A stretch of DNA of 64,000 nucleotides. Source: Actinomyces wuliandei (GTDB lineage: Bacteria > Actinomycetota > Actinomycetes > Actinomycetales > Actinomycetaceae). The stretch spans positions 2,666,001 to 2,730,000 of the forward strand of contig NZ_CP025227.1 of the NCBI RefSeq assembly GCF_004010955.1, read 5' to 3'. The notes beneath the pieces are model-generated. The model was not told the DNA's origin and did not search any database. It saw only the letters and a program-made list of their open reading frames with translations. A program made the position numbers and the translations under genes. Positions 1 to 9,543 of the stretch are shown one piece after another (positions within the stretch are counted from its first letter, which is position 1; every line of letters starts with the position of its first letter).

Positions 1-642
1 ACCGACCTCGAAGGGGCTGTGCCCGGTCAGCATGGCATAGGTCGTCGCACCGAGGGAGTAGACGTCGGAGGCAGGACTTGCCGAGCGGATCCCGACCAGC
101 TGCTCCGGCGGCGCCCAAGGCACGCTCATGCCCCTGAGCTCCTCAGTCCCCTCCGGGCCGCTCATCACGGAGATCCCGAAGTCCGACAGCACCGGACGCC
201 GGTAGGTGGTGAACAGGATGTTGGCGGGCTTGATGTCACGGTGGACGATCCCGGCGCGGTGCGCGGTCTCCACCGCGCCCGCGACCTGGATAGCGGTTGA
301 CAGAGCCTCTGCGACATTCAGGGCACCCTGACGCAGGATCGCCCCGAGGGTCGGGGGAGGGCAGTACTCCATCACCAGGAAGGGGTGGCCGTCGGCTGAC
401 ACGCCAGCACCGTAGATCGACAGGATAGCCGGATGGGAGGAGACCCGGGCCATGAGGTTGGCCTCGGACTCGAAACGGCTGGCGCTCCTGTCTGCCACGT
501 CCGCGTTCATGACCTTGACGGCCACCTCACGACGCGGCATCTGCTGCTCAAAGAGATAGACCGTCGAGTAGCCCCCGGAGCCGAGGACACCGAGATGGGT
601 GAACCCGGCAATAACAGGAGGCGTTGTCTCCTGGCCCAGCAT
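1..642 (-). CDS. Serine/threonine protein kinase, N-terminal part (cut by window edge)
   Basis: Only the first 214 codons are inside the window and the reading frame is open to base 1. The visible part is most of a Hanks-type kinase domain: a glycine-rich loop (LGSGGYSTVYL, near residue 20), the VAVKVM lysine (near 43), the catalytic loop HRDIKPAN (near 140), DFG (near 158) and an APPEQL motif that ends the activation segment. All key catalytic residues are present, so it should be active. The ATG at 642 overlaps the TGA of the upstream FHA gene (ATGA arrangement), so the two are probably translationally coupled. A kinase next to two FHA (phosphothreonine-binding) proteins suggests a phospho-signalling module; such modules often sit beside type VII secretion genes in actinobacteria, but no secretion gene is visible here. 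Confidence 0.93.
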   Translation of the reverse strand, partial: MLGQETTPPVIAGFTHLGVLGSGGYSTVYLFEQQMPRREVAVKVMNADVADRSASRFESEANLMARVSSHPAILSIYGAGVSADGHPFLVMEYCPPPTLGAILRQGALNVAEALSTAIQVAGAVETAHRAGIVHRDIKPANILFTTYRRPVLSDFGISVMSGPEGTEELRGMSVPWAPPEQLVGIRSASPASDVYSLGATTYAMLTGHSPFEVG

Positions 643-3128
643 CAGGGCAGGTTCTCAAAGGTGAGGACCTGCCCGTCACCGACATCAAGCACGTCGCCGC
701 TGCGCAGCAGCACCGGGGCGGAGGAGGACAGGCGCACCGGGGCCTCGCCCTCCCTGGTGAGGACAGTGCCGTTGCAGTTGCCCAGGTCCTGGGCGAGCAC
801 GCTCCAGGCGTCCAGGTCGATGAGGACGTGGTTTCGCGAGACCAGCTGGTTGGGGCTGGGGACCGTCAGCACGCGTACCGGGACGTCGCTGCTGGTGGGG
901 ACGTCTGTCGGCGCCGGGCTACGTCCCACCAGGACAGGACGGTCCAGGTCGATGGACTCGCCGGATGAGGTAGTGAGGCGGCCCAGAGAGGGGCAGGCTA
1001 CCGACTTGGCCGGACGGTTGAGGTCCGCCCCGCACTGCCTGCAGGTCGTGTAGTTCGTCGGGTTGGGGTGCCCGTTGCCGCACACGGCCGACAGCACCAC
1101 GCGCACCGAGGTGGGCTCCGGTGCCGGTGCTGGCACCACGGAGGCTGTCGCACCCGGTCCGGGCACGTCACCACCTACCAGGGAGATCAGCTCGCCGACC
1201 AGGTCCTCAGGAAGGCCCGAGACGGTGTGACCGTCGTGATCACCGTAGGGTCTCGCCCTAGCGACCCGGGGAGCCGCCTCCCTCTGTGACACAGAGCCTC
1301 CTGAGAGGCCCTCCTCGCTCCTCGGCCCGGCCCAGGTGCTGGAAGGAGGTTGCGCCATCGTCTCCTCCTCGGGCTCGTCCGGACCGACCATCTCGTCGCG
1401 CAGCCGGTACGAGAGGTCCTCAGGAAGATCGGAGAGCGTGCTCCCGTCGTGGTCCCCGGCACGCTCCCCGGCAGCGGTGTCGTCGACCAGGGCACCAGCG
1501 CCGCCCGGCTCGTCGGAGTCGCCCCCGGAGCCACTCTCGGAACCACCGTCTGAGCCAGCAGGAGCGGCGTCAGCAGAGGTGTCAAGACCAGTACCAAGAC
1601 CGCTGCCAAGGCCGCCGTCAGCACCGCCACCAGCACTGTTGCCAGCACTGATGTCAAGAAGGCCATTGTCAGTGCCGACGTTCGTACCGTCATTAGTACC
1701 GCCGTCGGCGGGACTGCCAGTGCCACCGAGGCGCCCCTCTCCCTGACCGCCGCCAGAGCCAGGCAAGTTAGTGACGACAGGAGCCGCAGACAGTGCAGCC
1801 GCGTCCGAGGGAGTCGCCGCCGTCGCTGGAACCTCCTCAGACGGGGCAGGCGGGGCGTCTGGCCGCGCCCAGTCCTGCCTGCCGCCCTCACCCCTTGCGG
1901 ACACCTCATCCAGGGCACCAGAGGCCTGCGACCGGGCCAGACGGTGCATCGCACCGGTCCACTCGCCGGTCCAGGCCTCGGCCCACGTCCGCCGTCCGCT
2001 CTGGGCCGGGGCAGTGCTGACGGTGCTGTGTTCCGCGCTGCGGCTAGGTCCATAAGCAGGACCGTCACTAGGACCGTGGCCAGGACGATGACCTGCGTCA
2101 CGATCAGCACCCTCAGCCGCTGAGTCCTCTGAGTCCGTCGACTCCTCTGAGTCCGCCGAGCCCTCAGGGCCGGCACCCGTCTCCTCCCGCTCCTCCTGGG
2201 CAGCCACCTCAGCCGTACCGCCGCTGCCAGGGGGTGAGACAGGAACCTGCGTCGGCCGGTCGTCGTCTCCTGCCGCCTCAGGCGTCTCCTGGACCGTCTC
2301 GGAGTCCCCCTGATCCTGCTGAGCCCACGTGGCGATGTCAGCAGATGCGAGCCCGCCCCCTGCGTCGGCGCCTGCATCGCCAGGTGCCGAGGACGGTGCA
2401 GCATCCTCCTCCCGGCTGACTGCATCGGCGCCCCGCTCGTCCGGGACAGCGCCCGGGCTGTCCAGGGCCGGGGCCGCCCCGGCGTCCCGGCCGACGCTCT
2501 GGTCACTAAGCCCGGAAGGCCGGTCGGAGGACCAGGCGTAGGACTGGTCGGTGACAGCCCTGGACCTGCGCCGGAGCCGAGCAGCGGGGGCTCGCTCAGG
2601 GTCGGCGTCGTCGTCCGACTCCCCGGCGCCGGAAGCCGTCTGCCCCGGCTCGCTGCCAGAGCCGCCCGGCCTGCGGTCGCCGTCACTGCCAAGTGCAAGG
2701 GCTCCCGCAACCACCACAGCGTCAGCAACCGGGCGGTAGACGGACCCGGGCCGCTCAGGCGAGCGCGCCACCACGGACCTCGGGGAGGCGTAGGCCGTCT
2801 CCAGCCAGGTAGTGACGCTGGAGGCGTCGAGGGCCTGACCGTCAACCTCCAGCTGGGCTGAGCCCCGCAGCGCCACGTGCATCATGCCGTCCGGGGCGGA
2901 CACCGCGAGCGCGAAGTCGGGAATCGATCCCAGGCGCCCCCCCATACCGATGACGAGCTCGTCCAGGGCTTGGGTCAGGGACGCCTCCTCGCTGCGCAGC
3001 AGCCGCCACAGACGCTCCGTAAGGTCCTGAGGCACCGTGGGAGGCAGAAGCATCACCGCGCGGGCCGTGGCGACGCCTGTCCACGGCCCCTCAGACCACC
3101 ACGCAAGTTTATCCGTACTGTCAGTCAT
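642..3128 (-). CDS. FHA-domain protein with zinc ribbon and long low-complexity linker
   Basis: The frame is open further upstream to 3266, but the ATG at 3128 is preceded by a clear GAGGAG ribosome site and lies just after the stop of the upstream FHA gene, giving 828 residues. The N-terminal 150 residues form a compact acidic-hydrophobic domain I do not recognise. A very long linker rich in Gly, Ser, Asp, Glu and Pro follows (about residues 150-690). The C-terminus carries a zinc-ribbon pair (CGNGHPNPTNYTTCRQCG) and an FHA domain with GRS near its start and SRNH and NGT motifs, ending at the stop codon. FHA domains bind phosphothreonine, so a likely partner is the kinase encoded immediately downstream. 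No membrane segment or signal peptide is evident. The exact role is unknown. Confidence 0.85.
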   Translation of the reverse strand: MTDSTDKLAWWSEGPWTGVATARAVMLLPPTVPQDLTERLWRLLRSEEASLTQALDELVIGMGGRLGSIPDFALAVSAPDGMMHVALRGSAQLEVDGQALDASSVTTWLETAYASPRSVVARSPERPGSVYRPVADAVVVAGALALGSDGDRRPGGSGSEPGQTASGAGESDDDADPERAPAARLRRRSRAVTDQSYAWSSDRPSGLSDQSVGRDAGAAPALDSPGAVPDERGADAVSREEDAAPSSAPGDAGADAGGGLASADIATWAQQDQGDSETVQETPEAAGDDDRPTQVPVSPPGSGGTAEVAAQEEREETGAGPEGSADSEESTDSEDSAAEGADRDAGHRPGHGPSDGPAYGPSRSAEHSTVSTAPAQSGRRTWAEAWTGEWTGAMHRLARSQASGALDEVSARGEGGRQDWARPDAPPAPSEEVPATAATPSDAAALSAAPVVTNLPGSGGGQGEGRLGGTGSPADGGTNDGTNVGTDNGLLDISAGNSAGGGADGGLGSGLGTGLDTSADAAPAGSDGGSESGSGGDSDEPGGAGALVDDTAAGERAGDHDGSTLSDLPEDLSYRLRDEMVGPDEPEEETMAQPPSSTWAGPRSEEGLSGGSVSQREAAPRVARARPYGDHDGHTVSGLPEDLVGELISLVGGDVPGPGATASVVPAPAPEPTSVRVVLSAVCGNGHPNPTNYTTCRQCGADLNRPAKSVACPSLGRLTTSSGESIDLDRPVLVGRSPAPTDVPTSSDVPVRVLTVPSPNQLVSRNHVLIDLDAWSVLAQDLGNCNGTVLTREGEAPVRLSSSAPVLLRSGDVLDVGDGQVLTFENLP

Positions 3129-3138
3129 ATTTTTCTCC

Positions 3139-3876
3139 TCAGCGGACGACGCACACTCCGTCACCCAAGTATGCCTGCCGACCACGTCGCACGTACTCCT
3201 CTTGTCCTGGAGACAGGCGGTGAGCTCCGTGCGAGTCCTCCACGTAGGTACCGTTGGTGGAACCAAGGTCCGTCATGAGGACGCCGTCGGCACCCGGACA
3301 GACCAGCAGATGGGTCTTTGACACCGAGTCATCACCCCGGAGGACCGCCACGAGCCGCGCCTGCGGGTGGGAGTCGAGGGGCGAGGGCTGGCGCCCCAGC
3401 ACCAGCGGACCGGTCACCGCGACGGCCTCCCCGTCAAGGAGCAGCGTGCATGAGCTGGCAGAGACCGCCCGCGAGGAGATGAGGACCGTACCCGCCATGC
3501 GGTCGAACCACGACCTGCCTCCGCTCCGTAGTGCAGTTAGCCACAGGAGCAGCGCGGCGGCCCCGCCTGTGGGAACGGCAGCCAGCAGGACAAAAACTGC
3601 GTAAGTCACTGCGGCCCAGCCTGGAACCGTGCCCTGGGAGGCAATCCGACGGCGCCGGGTTCCGGTCACCAGACCCCCGGGGGAGGCGCCTGTCAATGCT
3701 GTCATGAGAGTCATCACAGCCATAAGACCCGCAGTGGCGCCAAGAGCGAATAAGATGCCGTGGTGCGCAGTCACCGCAAAGACTGCAAGAAGAAGCCCCG
3801 TATCTACGAGCGCTCGGACAGCCCGCCTGCCCGTCGAGGCTGGCACCATCGTCACGTGCGGCCCTCGGTCTCTCAC
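3139..3876 (-). CDS. RDD-like membrane protein with C-terminal FHA domain
   Basis: About 245 residues. The N-terminal half has hydrophobic segments (about residues 23-40, 43-62 and 88-112) and the layout of an RDD membrane domain, including the conserved-looking SWFDRMAGT near residue 124. The C-terminal half is an FHA domain (LGRQPSP, SKTHL, DLGSTNGTY). The GTG at 3876 has no good ribosome site; the internal ATG near 3849, with GAGGG upstream, is an equally likely start. It lies 10 bases ahead of the next FHA gene and is probably the first gene of the FHA-FHA-kinase operon, acting as the membrane anchor of a phospho-signalling complex. The function is inferred only from domains. Confidence 0.8.
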   Translation of the reverse strand: MRDRGPHVTMVPASTGRRAVRALVDTGLLLAVFAVTAHHGILFALGATAGLMAVMTLMTALTGASPGGLVTGTRRRRIASQGTVPGWAAVTYAVFVLLAAVPTGGAAALLLWLTALRSGGRSWFDRMAGTVLISSRAVSASSCTLLLDGEAVAVTGPLVLGRQPSPLDSHPQARLVAVLRGDDSVSKTHLLVCPGADGVLMTDLGSTNGTYVEDSHGAHRLSPGQEEYVRRGRQAYLGDGVCVVR

Positions 3877-3944
3877 AAGACAGACATCGTAGACATCTAG
3901 GCGACTACATTGTGTCGGACCACAGGTCTCGGAAGGAGCACGAC

Positions 3945-4487
3945 GTGCAGATCGCTGTCACGCCTGATCCCCAGTACTGGGTGATCATCCCGCCTTTCCC
4001 ACCCCCGGGATGGGCACGGGAGGAGGCGAGGCACCGCAGCGCCTACCTGGGCGTCACCGGGCCGCAGTGGCGCTCGGAGCTGGAGTCGCTGCTGGAGGAG
4101 CTCCAGGCCATGGAGCGTCAGGGGCGCTTTGCCCGTCTCATGCACATAGAGGACGCCGCCAAGCCTCCCTTCATGGTCGACCTCAGCCTGGAGATCGCCG
4201 AGGACGACGGGTCCAAGGAGGGACGCCGGGCCACCCAGCGCAGGATCATCGCCCAGATGCTGCCACAGGCAGAGCCGGTCCGCCTGCGCCCAGGTCACGA
4301 CATGGCGGGGTTCTCAGCCTTTGGGGACAGCACGGGCCCCACGCAGGGAGCGCTGGTACTCCGGCTGGCAGGTCTGCCGACGGTCCCGGTAGACCTGGTG
4401 ATGCGGCTGTGGGGCGCCAGCGTGAGCACTATCTCACCCCACCTTGACGACCTCGTCGAGCTGGCCCGCCAGGTCGCGCCCGTCTAG
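3945..4487 (+). CDS. Hypothetical protein
   Basis: About 180 residues, transcribed away from the FHA operon. The GTG at 3945 is chosen because GGAAGGAG lies six bases before it; an in-frame upstream GTG at 3912 has no ribosome site. The protein begins with a Pro-rich segment (VIIPPFPPPGW), has an amphipathic helix around LESLLEELQAMERQ and no membrane segments or signal peptide. I do not recognise a family. Its divergent position beside the kinase/FHA genes suggests the same functional neighbourhood but gives no activity. Coding is supported by the ribosome site and by the lack of any competing gene on the opposite strand. Confidence 0.7.
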   Translation: MQIAVTPDPQYWVIIPPFPPPGWAREEARHRSAYLGVTGPQWRSELESLLEELQAMERQGRFARLMHIEDAAKPPFMVDLSLEIAEDDGSKEGRRATQRRIIAQMLPQAEPVRLRPGHDMAGFSAFGDSTGPTQGALVLRLAGLPTVPVDLVMRLWGASVSTISPHLDDLVELARQVAPV

Positions 4488-4608
4488 TCCCGTCTGCGCC
4501 CCGTCGTCACCCTGTCTCGTCACCCTGTCATCGTCTCAGCTCAGTGCCTCAACTCAGTGCCTCAGTGTGGGCGGCCCTCCACCGCCCACACCAGCCAGGC
4601 CTGCCTGC

Positions 4609-6591
4609 TCACCCCTCCAGCGCCTGCGCCGTCTCCAGCCACTCCTCCTCCAGGGCGGCCCGGCTCTCCTCCGCCTGGGCCAGCTGCCTGCCCAGCTCGG
4701 CCAGCTCTTTCCCGGAGGAGGCGTCACAGGCGAGCTCAGCCATCCGCGCACCGAGCCGCTGGACGTCAGCGGCCGTCGTCTCCAGCCTGCGCTCGACACG
4801 GGCCAGCCTCTTGCTCATCTCACGACGGCGGGCACCGGTGAGGACCTCCCCGTCGGATGCCTCTGACCCGTCGGCCGAGCCAGCCGCGCCGCGTCTCCCC
4901 CGAGTGCCAGCACGACCGTCACCGTCACGGCGTGGCCCCACCTGCCCACGAGAACCATCGCGCGGGCCGTCCTGGGTCCCGCCACCATCGCGACGCAGCT
5001 CCAGGTACTGCTCCACGCCTCCGGGAAGGCTGCGCAGCGACCCGTCCCCCAGGAGCGCCACCTGGTGGTCAGTGACACGTTCCAGAAGGTAGCGGTCGTG
5101 GGAGACAACGACCAGGGTGCCCGGGAAGGAGTCGAGAACGTCCTCCACAGCAGCCAGGGTGCCGGTGTCTAGGTCGTTGGTGGGCTCGTCCAGCAGGAGC
5201 ACGTTGGGCTCCGCCATAAGGAGCCGGAGCAGCTGGAGCCGCCTTCGCTCTCCGCCGCTGAGGTCACGCACCCGGGTCCAGGCACGCCGCCGTGTGAAGC
5301 CCAGGCGCTCAACGAGCTGGGAGGCGGTCAGCTCCCTGCCTGACCCCCCGCCGCCTGGAACCACCACCCGCTCGCCGACAGAGGCCGCTGCCTCCACCAC
5401 CGTCATGTCCGCCAGGGCGTCGAGCTCGTGGGTGGACTGCGACAGCACCGCAACCTGGACGGTCCTGCCACGCTCGACGCTGCCCTGGTCCGGCTGCTGC
5501 ACGCCCTCCAGCAGTCGCAGCAAGGTGGTCTTTCCCGCGCCGTTGGCCCCGACCACGCCAACCCGCTCACCGGGCGCCAGACGCCATGTCACCTGGTGCA
5601 GGACGCGGTGCCTGCCGTCAGGGTCCCCCTGTCCTGGGCGTCCCTCTCCTGGACGGGGGTAGCTGACACTGACACTCTCCAGGTTGACGACCTTCCTGCC
5701 CAGCCTGGCCGAGGCCATGGCCGTCAGCTGTACGGAGTCCCGGGGCGGCGGCTCGTCAGCGATGAGGGCCTCGGCAGCCTCCGTGCGGAAGCGAGGTTTG
5801 GAGGTTCGGGCCGGCGCCCCACGGCGCAGCCAGGCCAGCTCCTTGCGCAGGAGACTCCGTCGCCGGGCAGCAGCAGCAGCGGCCTGCTGCTCCCGTTGCG
5901 CACGTGCCAGGACGTAGGCGCCGTAGCCTCCGCCATAGGTCTGGACGTGCCCGGGAACCTGCGCCCTGCCTCCTCCCGGGTCACTACCGGGGACGACGTC
6001 CCAGATGCTGGTGCACACCGCGTCCAGGAACCAGCGGTCGTGAGTGACGACCACCAGGCCCCCATGTCGTCTGCCCTTGGAAGCAAAGCGGTTGTCAAGG
6101 TGACGGGCCAGCCAGCTGACCCCCTCCACGTCAAGGTGGTTGGTCGGCTCGTCCAGAATGACGACGTCGGCCCGTGAGGCCAGCACGGCAGCCAGGGCGA
6201 CACGACGCCGCTGCCCTCCTGAGAGCCTGTCCACCTCAGTGTCCAGGTCCAGACCCGCCAACAGTCCCGAGTGGATGTCACGCGTCGAGGGCTGTGAAGC
6301 CCACTCATAGTCGGGCACGCTGCCGTGGACCGCCTGGCGCACTGTCGTGCCTGGTACCAGGAAGTCCGTCTGGCTGAGCGCAACCAGCTCCACGCCCCCG
6401 GCCCGGGTCACGCGTCCCGCCTCAGGCTCACGCCTGCCAGCCAGGACCGCCAGAAGCGTCGACTTGCCCGCACCGTTAGGCCCCAGGACACCGGCGCGCG
6501 TGCCGTCGTCCACTCCCAGCGTGACCGACTCCAGCAGCCGTCGTCCCCCGACGGAGATCTCAAGCCCCTCGGTGCCCAGCAGGTGCGCCAT
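4609..6591 (-). CDS. ABC-F family ATPase (Uup/EttA-like)
   Basis: 660 residues with two ABC domains and no membrane segments, the ABC-F layout. Domain 1: Walker A GPNGAGKST (near residue 38), signature LSGGQRRR, Walker B VVILDEPTNHLD. Domain 2: Walker A GANGAGKTT, signature LSGGERRR, Walker B LLLDEPTNDLD. A basic, Arg-rich linker separates them and the C-terminal 80 residues form a charged coiled coil, as in Uup. ABC-F proteins act on the ribosome, resolving stalled states, and some give antibiotic resistance; nothing in this sequence alone identifies a resistance type. The start ATG shares a base with the ispE stop (TGATG), so it is translationally coupled in the rsmA-ispE-ABC-F operon, a common actinobacterial order. 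Confidence 0.93.
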   Translation of the reverse strand: MAHLLGTEGLEISVGGRRLLESVTLGVDDGTRAGVLGPNGAGKSTLLAVLAGRREPEAGRVTRAGGVELVALSQTDFLVPGTTVRQAVHGSVPDYEWASQPSTRDIHSGLLAGLDLDTEVDRLSGGQRRRVALAAVLASRADVVILDEPTNHLDVEGVSWLARHLDNRFASKGRRHGGLVVVTHDRWFLDAVCTSIWDVVPGSDPGGGRAQVPGHVQTYGGGYGAYVLARAQREQQAAAAAARRRSLLRKELAWLRRGAPARTSKPRFRTEAAEALIADEPPPRDSVQLTAMASARLGRKVVNLESVSVSYPRPGEGRPGQGDPDGRHRVLHQVTWRLAPGERVGVVGANGAGKTTLLRLLEGVQQPDQGSVERGRTVQVAVLSQSTHELDALADMTVVEAAASVGERVVVPGGGGSGRELTASQLVERLGFTRRRAWTRVRDLSGGERRRLQLLRLLMAEPNVLLLDEPTNDLDTGTLAAVEDVLDSFPGTLVVVSHDRYLLERVTDHQVALLGDGSLRSLPGGVEQYLELRRDGGGTQDGPRDGSRGQVGPRRDGDGRAGTRGRRGAAGSADGSEASDGEVLTGARRREMSKRLARVERRLETTAADVQRLGARMAELACDASSGKELAELGRQLAQAEESRAALEEEWLETAQALEG

Positions 6592-7568
6592 CAGCCCACC
6601 ACCCGTGCGCCAGCCACCGGGGCGTCAGTACGCAGCACCCGCGAGCACAGGCCTGAGGCGCGCAGCGCGCGGTGGACCCGCTGCGCAGCACCGGTGTCAC
6701 GAACGAGCGCCGCCACCGTTGGTCCCGCCCCCGAGACGACGGCACGCAGGGCACCGGCCTCCTGGGCAACCCTGATCACCTCGGCGAGCTCGGGACGCAG
6801 GTCTACCGCTGCGTCCTGGAGGTCGTTGCGCATGGTGGCAGCCAGGGCGACAGGGTCCCCGCTGCGCAGCGCTGCGGTAAGAGGACCGGGAACCTCCTCG
6901 GCTACCGGGTGGGTGCCGACAGCAGCACCCAGCTCATCGAAGCGCGCGAAGACCTCCGGGGTCGACAGCCCCTTCTCCTGGAGGGCAAGCACCCACTGGT
7001 AGGTACCACGGGTCATCACAGGGGCCACAGTGTCGCCTCGGCCACGACCGATCGCCGTCGCCCCGAGGAGCGGGAAGGGGACGTCCGCGCCAAGGCGGGC
7101 CGCCAGGACCGTCAGCTCGGAGACGTCCAGGCCTGTCCCCCACAACGCGTTGCAGGCCACCAGCGCCGCCGCCGCGTCCGCCGAGCCCCCGGCCATGCCC
7201 CCGGCCACAGGGACACGCTTGCGCAGCAGGAGGTCAACCCCCTCAGTCACCCCCGTCGCCTCGGCTAGGAGGCCAGCCGCCCGGACAGCCAGGTTGGAGT
7301 GGTCGGTGGGAACCATGGCGTCGGGCTCCTCCAGGACCAGGCTCACCCTGCCGTGGGCCTGCCTCGACTGGCGCCGGGCAGTGACCGTCTCGATCAGACG
7401 CACCGCCTGGAAGACGGTCACCAGCGGGTGATAGCCGTCCTTCCTGGGCGCTCCCACGGACAGGAACAGGTTGACCTTCCCCGGCGCCTCCACCCGCACA
7501 GAGGTGGCGGAGCCTGAGCGGGCGGGACTGGACCCTGTCGGGCCGGAAACAGGACGCAGGTGGCTCAT
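6591..7568 (-). CDS. ispE: 4-diphosphocytidyl-2-C-methyl-D-erythritol kinase
   Basis: 325 residues, GHMP kinase fold. The protein phosphorylates CDP-methylerythritol in the non-mevalonate (MEP) isoprenoid pathway. Visible motifs: [12 protein letters not shown] near residue 28 (substrate-binding Lys and Asn), the ATP loop [17 protein letters not shown] near 145 and the C-terminal [11 protein letters not shown]. The first 25 residues are a Ser/Pro-rich extension, so a later start is possible. It overlaps the rsmA gene by four bases and the ABC-F start by one, placing it in a coupled rsmA-ispE-ABC-F operon, the usual actinobacterial context. MEP-derived prenyl diphosphates would also be the precursors for the prenyltransferases of the island at 31-36 kb. 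Confidence 0.96.
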   Translation of the reverse strand: MSHLRPVSGPTGSSPARSGSATSVRVEAPGKVNLFLSVGAPRKDGYHPLVTVFQAVRLIETVTARRQSRQAHGRVSLVLEEPDAMVPTDHSNLAVRAAGLLAEATGVTEGVDLLLRKRVPVAGGMAGGSADAAAALVACNALWGTGLDVSELTVLAARLGADVPFPLLGATAIGRGRGDTVAPVMTRGTYQWVLALQEKGLSTPEVFARFDELGAAVGTHPVAEEVPGPLTAALRSGDPVALAATMRNDLQDAAVDLRPELAEVIRVAQEAGALRAVVSGAGPTVAALVRDTGAAQRVHRALRASGLCSRVLRTDAPVAGARVVG

Positions 7569-8479
7569 GGACGCTCCTCACAGACACGGCGCAGGTGCTG
7601 GGTCAAAGTGGCAAAGGCCATCACATCTAGGCGTTCACCACGGTCACCGGGGTCGATACCGGCGGCACGAAGAGCCGACTCGGCACCAGCGGCGCTGCCC
7701 GCCACGGGAGCCAGCGCCTGCCGCAGCGTCTTACGACGCTGGGCAAAAGCAGCATCAATGACGGCGAAGACCTCATCCCGGGAGGCACGGGTGGCTGGAG
7801 GCTCCCGCCGCCGCAGGTGGACCAGCGCGGAGTCGACGCGGGGAACCGGCCAGAAGACACCTCGGGACACGGCTCCTGCGCGACGGACCGAGGCGTACCA
7901 GGCGGCCTTGGCGCTCGGGGCGCCGTAGGTGCGCGACCCCGGAAGTGCGGCGAGACGGTCAGCGACCTCCGCCTGGACCATGACCGTCAGCGTCTCCAGG
8001 CTCGGTAGGCGGGCCAGAGCGGTGAGCAGCACGGGGACTGCCACGTTGTAGGGCAGGTTGGCCACCATCCGGGTCGGCAGGAGGCCCTCCAGGTGCTCGG
8101 GCCCGCTCAGGCTCAGCGCGTCCATCGTCACGACTTTCAGCCGGTGGGACGCCCAGGGCATGTGGCTGGCCACAGTCTGCGGCAGCGCTCCGGCCAGCAC
8201 GGGATCAACCTCAACGGCGACCACCTGCGCGCCTGCCTCCAGGAGAGCCAGGGTCAGGGAGCCCAGTCCCGGTCCCACCTCAAGAGTCGCCTCCCCCTTC
8301 TGCACGTCGGCGGTACGCACGATGCGGCGCACGGTACCGGCGTCGTGGACGAAGTTCTGGCCCAGGGCCTTGGCGGGACGGATCCCCAGGTCACGGCACA
8401 GGCTGCGGACCTCAGTCGGCCCGAGGAGCCTGCCCGCCTGCCGGCCGGAGTCCTGGCATGTGCGCTGGCCCGCGTGCAC
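7565..8479 (-). CDS. rsmA: 16S rRNA dimethyladenosine methyltransferase
   Basis: RsmA/KsgA dimethylates two adjacent adenosines in the 3' hairpin of 16S rRNA late in small-subunit assembly. The protein contains LGQNFVHD before the SAM-binding motif [15 protein letters not shown], the acidic VVAVEVDP, and the catalytic NLPYNVA motif. The frame is open to 8566, but that would overlap the upstream G5 gene (stop at 8521). I chose the GTG at 8479, which has GGGAGA a few bases upstream; a GTG at 8512 is an alternative. It heads the rsmA-ispE-ABC-F operon. The G5/Rpf gene immediately upstream on the same strand is the common actinobacterial neighbour (rpfB-ksgA-ispE order in mycobacteria). Confidence 0.94.
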   Translation of the reverse strand: MHAGQRTCQDSGRQAGRLLGPTEVRSLCRDLGIRPAKALGQNFVHDAGTVRRIVRTADVQKGEATLEVGPGLGSLTLALLEAGAQVVAVEVDPVLAGALPQTVASHMPWASHRLKVVTMDALSLSGPEHLEGLLPTRMVANLPYNVAVPVLLTALARLPSLETLTVMVQAEVADRLAALPGSRTYGAPSAKAAWYASVRRAGAVSRGVFWPVPRVDSALVHLRRREPPATRASRDEVFAVIDAAFAQRRKTLRQALAPVAGSAAGAESALRAAGIDPGDRGERLDVMAFATLTQHLRRVCEERP

Positions 8480-8520
8480 CGTCTCCCGACAGCCTCTTTC
8501 GACTCCTGGCACGCGCGTGG

Positions 8521-9453
8521 TCAGAGCAGCCCCAGCTGGGCGGCGCAGTGGGGCCACTGGCCCCATCCGGCCGCTGCCTGGAGCCGCTTGGCAACAGCGG
8601 TCTGCTCAGCAGCGGAGGCCTCTGACGGCAGGCCGGAACCACCGTAGGCCTGCCAGGTGCTCAACGAGAACTGATACATCCCGTAATAGCCGTTACCAGT
8701 GTTTGCTGTCGGGTCTCCTCCGGACTCGCACTGGGCCAGCGCCGCCCAGACGTCGTCAGAGCCTGCCTCCGAGGAGCCAGAGGACCCGGAGGATGCCTCA
8801 CCCCCGGAGCCGGCGCCCTCCGAGCCTTCCTGTGAGCCGCTGGTGTCTGAGGGCTGCTCCTGGGACGCCTCGGTCTCCTGCCCGGAGGAGCCACCAGAGG
8901 ACGGGGAGGAGTCCTCCGAGGTGGACGCGGTGGGCTCGGCCGCCTCCTGCGCACCGGTGCCGACCTGGACCACCTCGTCAACCTTCTCCGAGACCACCAC
9001 CGAGGACACCGCCTGACGCGAGACCTCCTCACCGTCAACAGTGGTCACCTGGTAGACCGTACGCACCACACCGTCAGCACCCTCGGTCACCACCCGCCTC
9101 TCACCCTCAGGCAGGTCACCCGTCTCCTGCTCCACGGTCCCGTGAGCCTCAGTAGCCTCCTCCGTGACCGTCGACACCTCAGCACCAGACCCCTCCACGA
9201 CGACGCCCTCTCCCTGGGCGGTAGAGGGGTGAGCCTCACCGCCCAGCGACGCCGCCGAGGTGTCCTGCCCTGAGGACCCTCCGGAAGTCACCCGCACAGC
9301 CGCGTAGGCGCCGCCAGACAGGGCCAGCGACAAGACGGCAGCAGCGACACCCGCACGCAGCCAGGCGGAACGCCGACTCGCCGTCGAGTCCACGGCTGCG
9401 TCCGCACGGTCAGGGCTGTCGCTCTCGGACACGCTCTTCAGGTGACGACCCAC
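8521..9453 (-). CDS. Resuscitation-promoting factor-like protein (G5 + Rpf domain)
   Basis: 310 residues. The GTG start at 9453 has GAGGGAGGG just upstream. A short cytoplasmic stretch is followed by a membrane/signal segment (about residues 32-52). A G5 domain (about 83-170) binds cell-wall sugars, a Ser/Gly-rich linker follows, and the C-terminal 80 residues are an Rpf domain ([14 protein letters not shown] with the catalytic Glu, then [14 protein letters not shown]). Rpf proteins are peptidoglycan-cleaving, lysozyme-like enzymes that act outside the cell and promote regrowth. The protein is shorter than mycobacterial RpfB because the N-terminal DUF348 repeats are missing. Its G5 coding sequence is identical at DNA level to that of the next gene upstream. 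The position beside rsmA and ispE matches rpfB synteny. Confidence 0.92.
   Translation of the reverse strand: MGRHLKSVSESDSPDRADAAVDSTASRRSAWLRAGVAAAVLSLALSGGAYAAVRVTSGGSSGQDTSAASLGGEAHPSTAQGEGVVVEGSGAEVSTVTEEATEAHGTVEQETGDLPEGERRVVTEGADGVVRTVYQVTTVDGEEVSRQAVSSVVVSEKVDEVVQVGTGAQEAAEPTASTSEDSSPSSGGSSGQETEASQEQPSDTSGSQEGSEGAGSGGEASSGSSGSSEAGSDDVWAALAQCESGGDPTANTGNGYYGMYQFSLSTWQAYGGSGLPSEASAAEQTAVAKRLQAAAGWGQWPHCAAQLGLL
8933..9202. repeat. 270-bp perfect direct repeat, copy 1 (G5 module)
   Basis: Bases 8933-9202 match 9962-10231 (offset 1029) without any mismatch when read side by side. The repeat covers the G5 domain of both cell-wall genes in the same frame. The flanking coding sequence is similar in protein but diverges in DNA, so the identity has sharp edges. 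Confidence 0.95.
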
Positions 9454-9543
9454 GAGACCCTCCCTCTTTCATTGACGGTGGGGGTCACCGTAGCCGACCG
9501 GCCGCAGAGGGGCAACCTGTCGCGCACAACCCTGGAGGACTCG

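Noticed and set aside
1187..2845. 552-codon minus-strand frame inside the FHA gene, and plus-strand frames opposite it
   Set aside because: Arg/Leu/Pro-rich by-products of the repetitive, GC-rich linker; the annotated frame has a ribosome site and recognisable domains.
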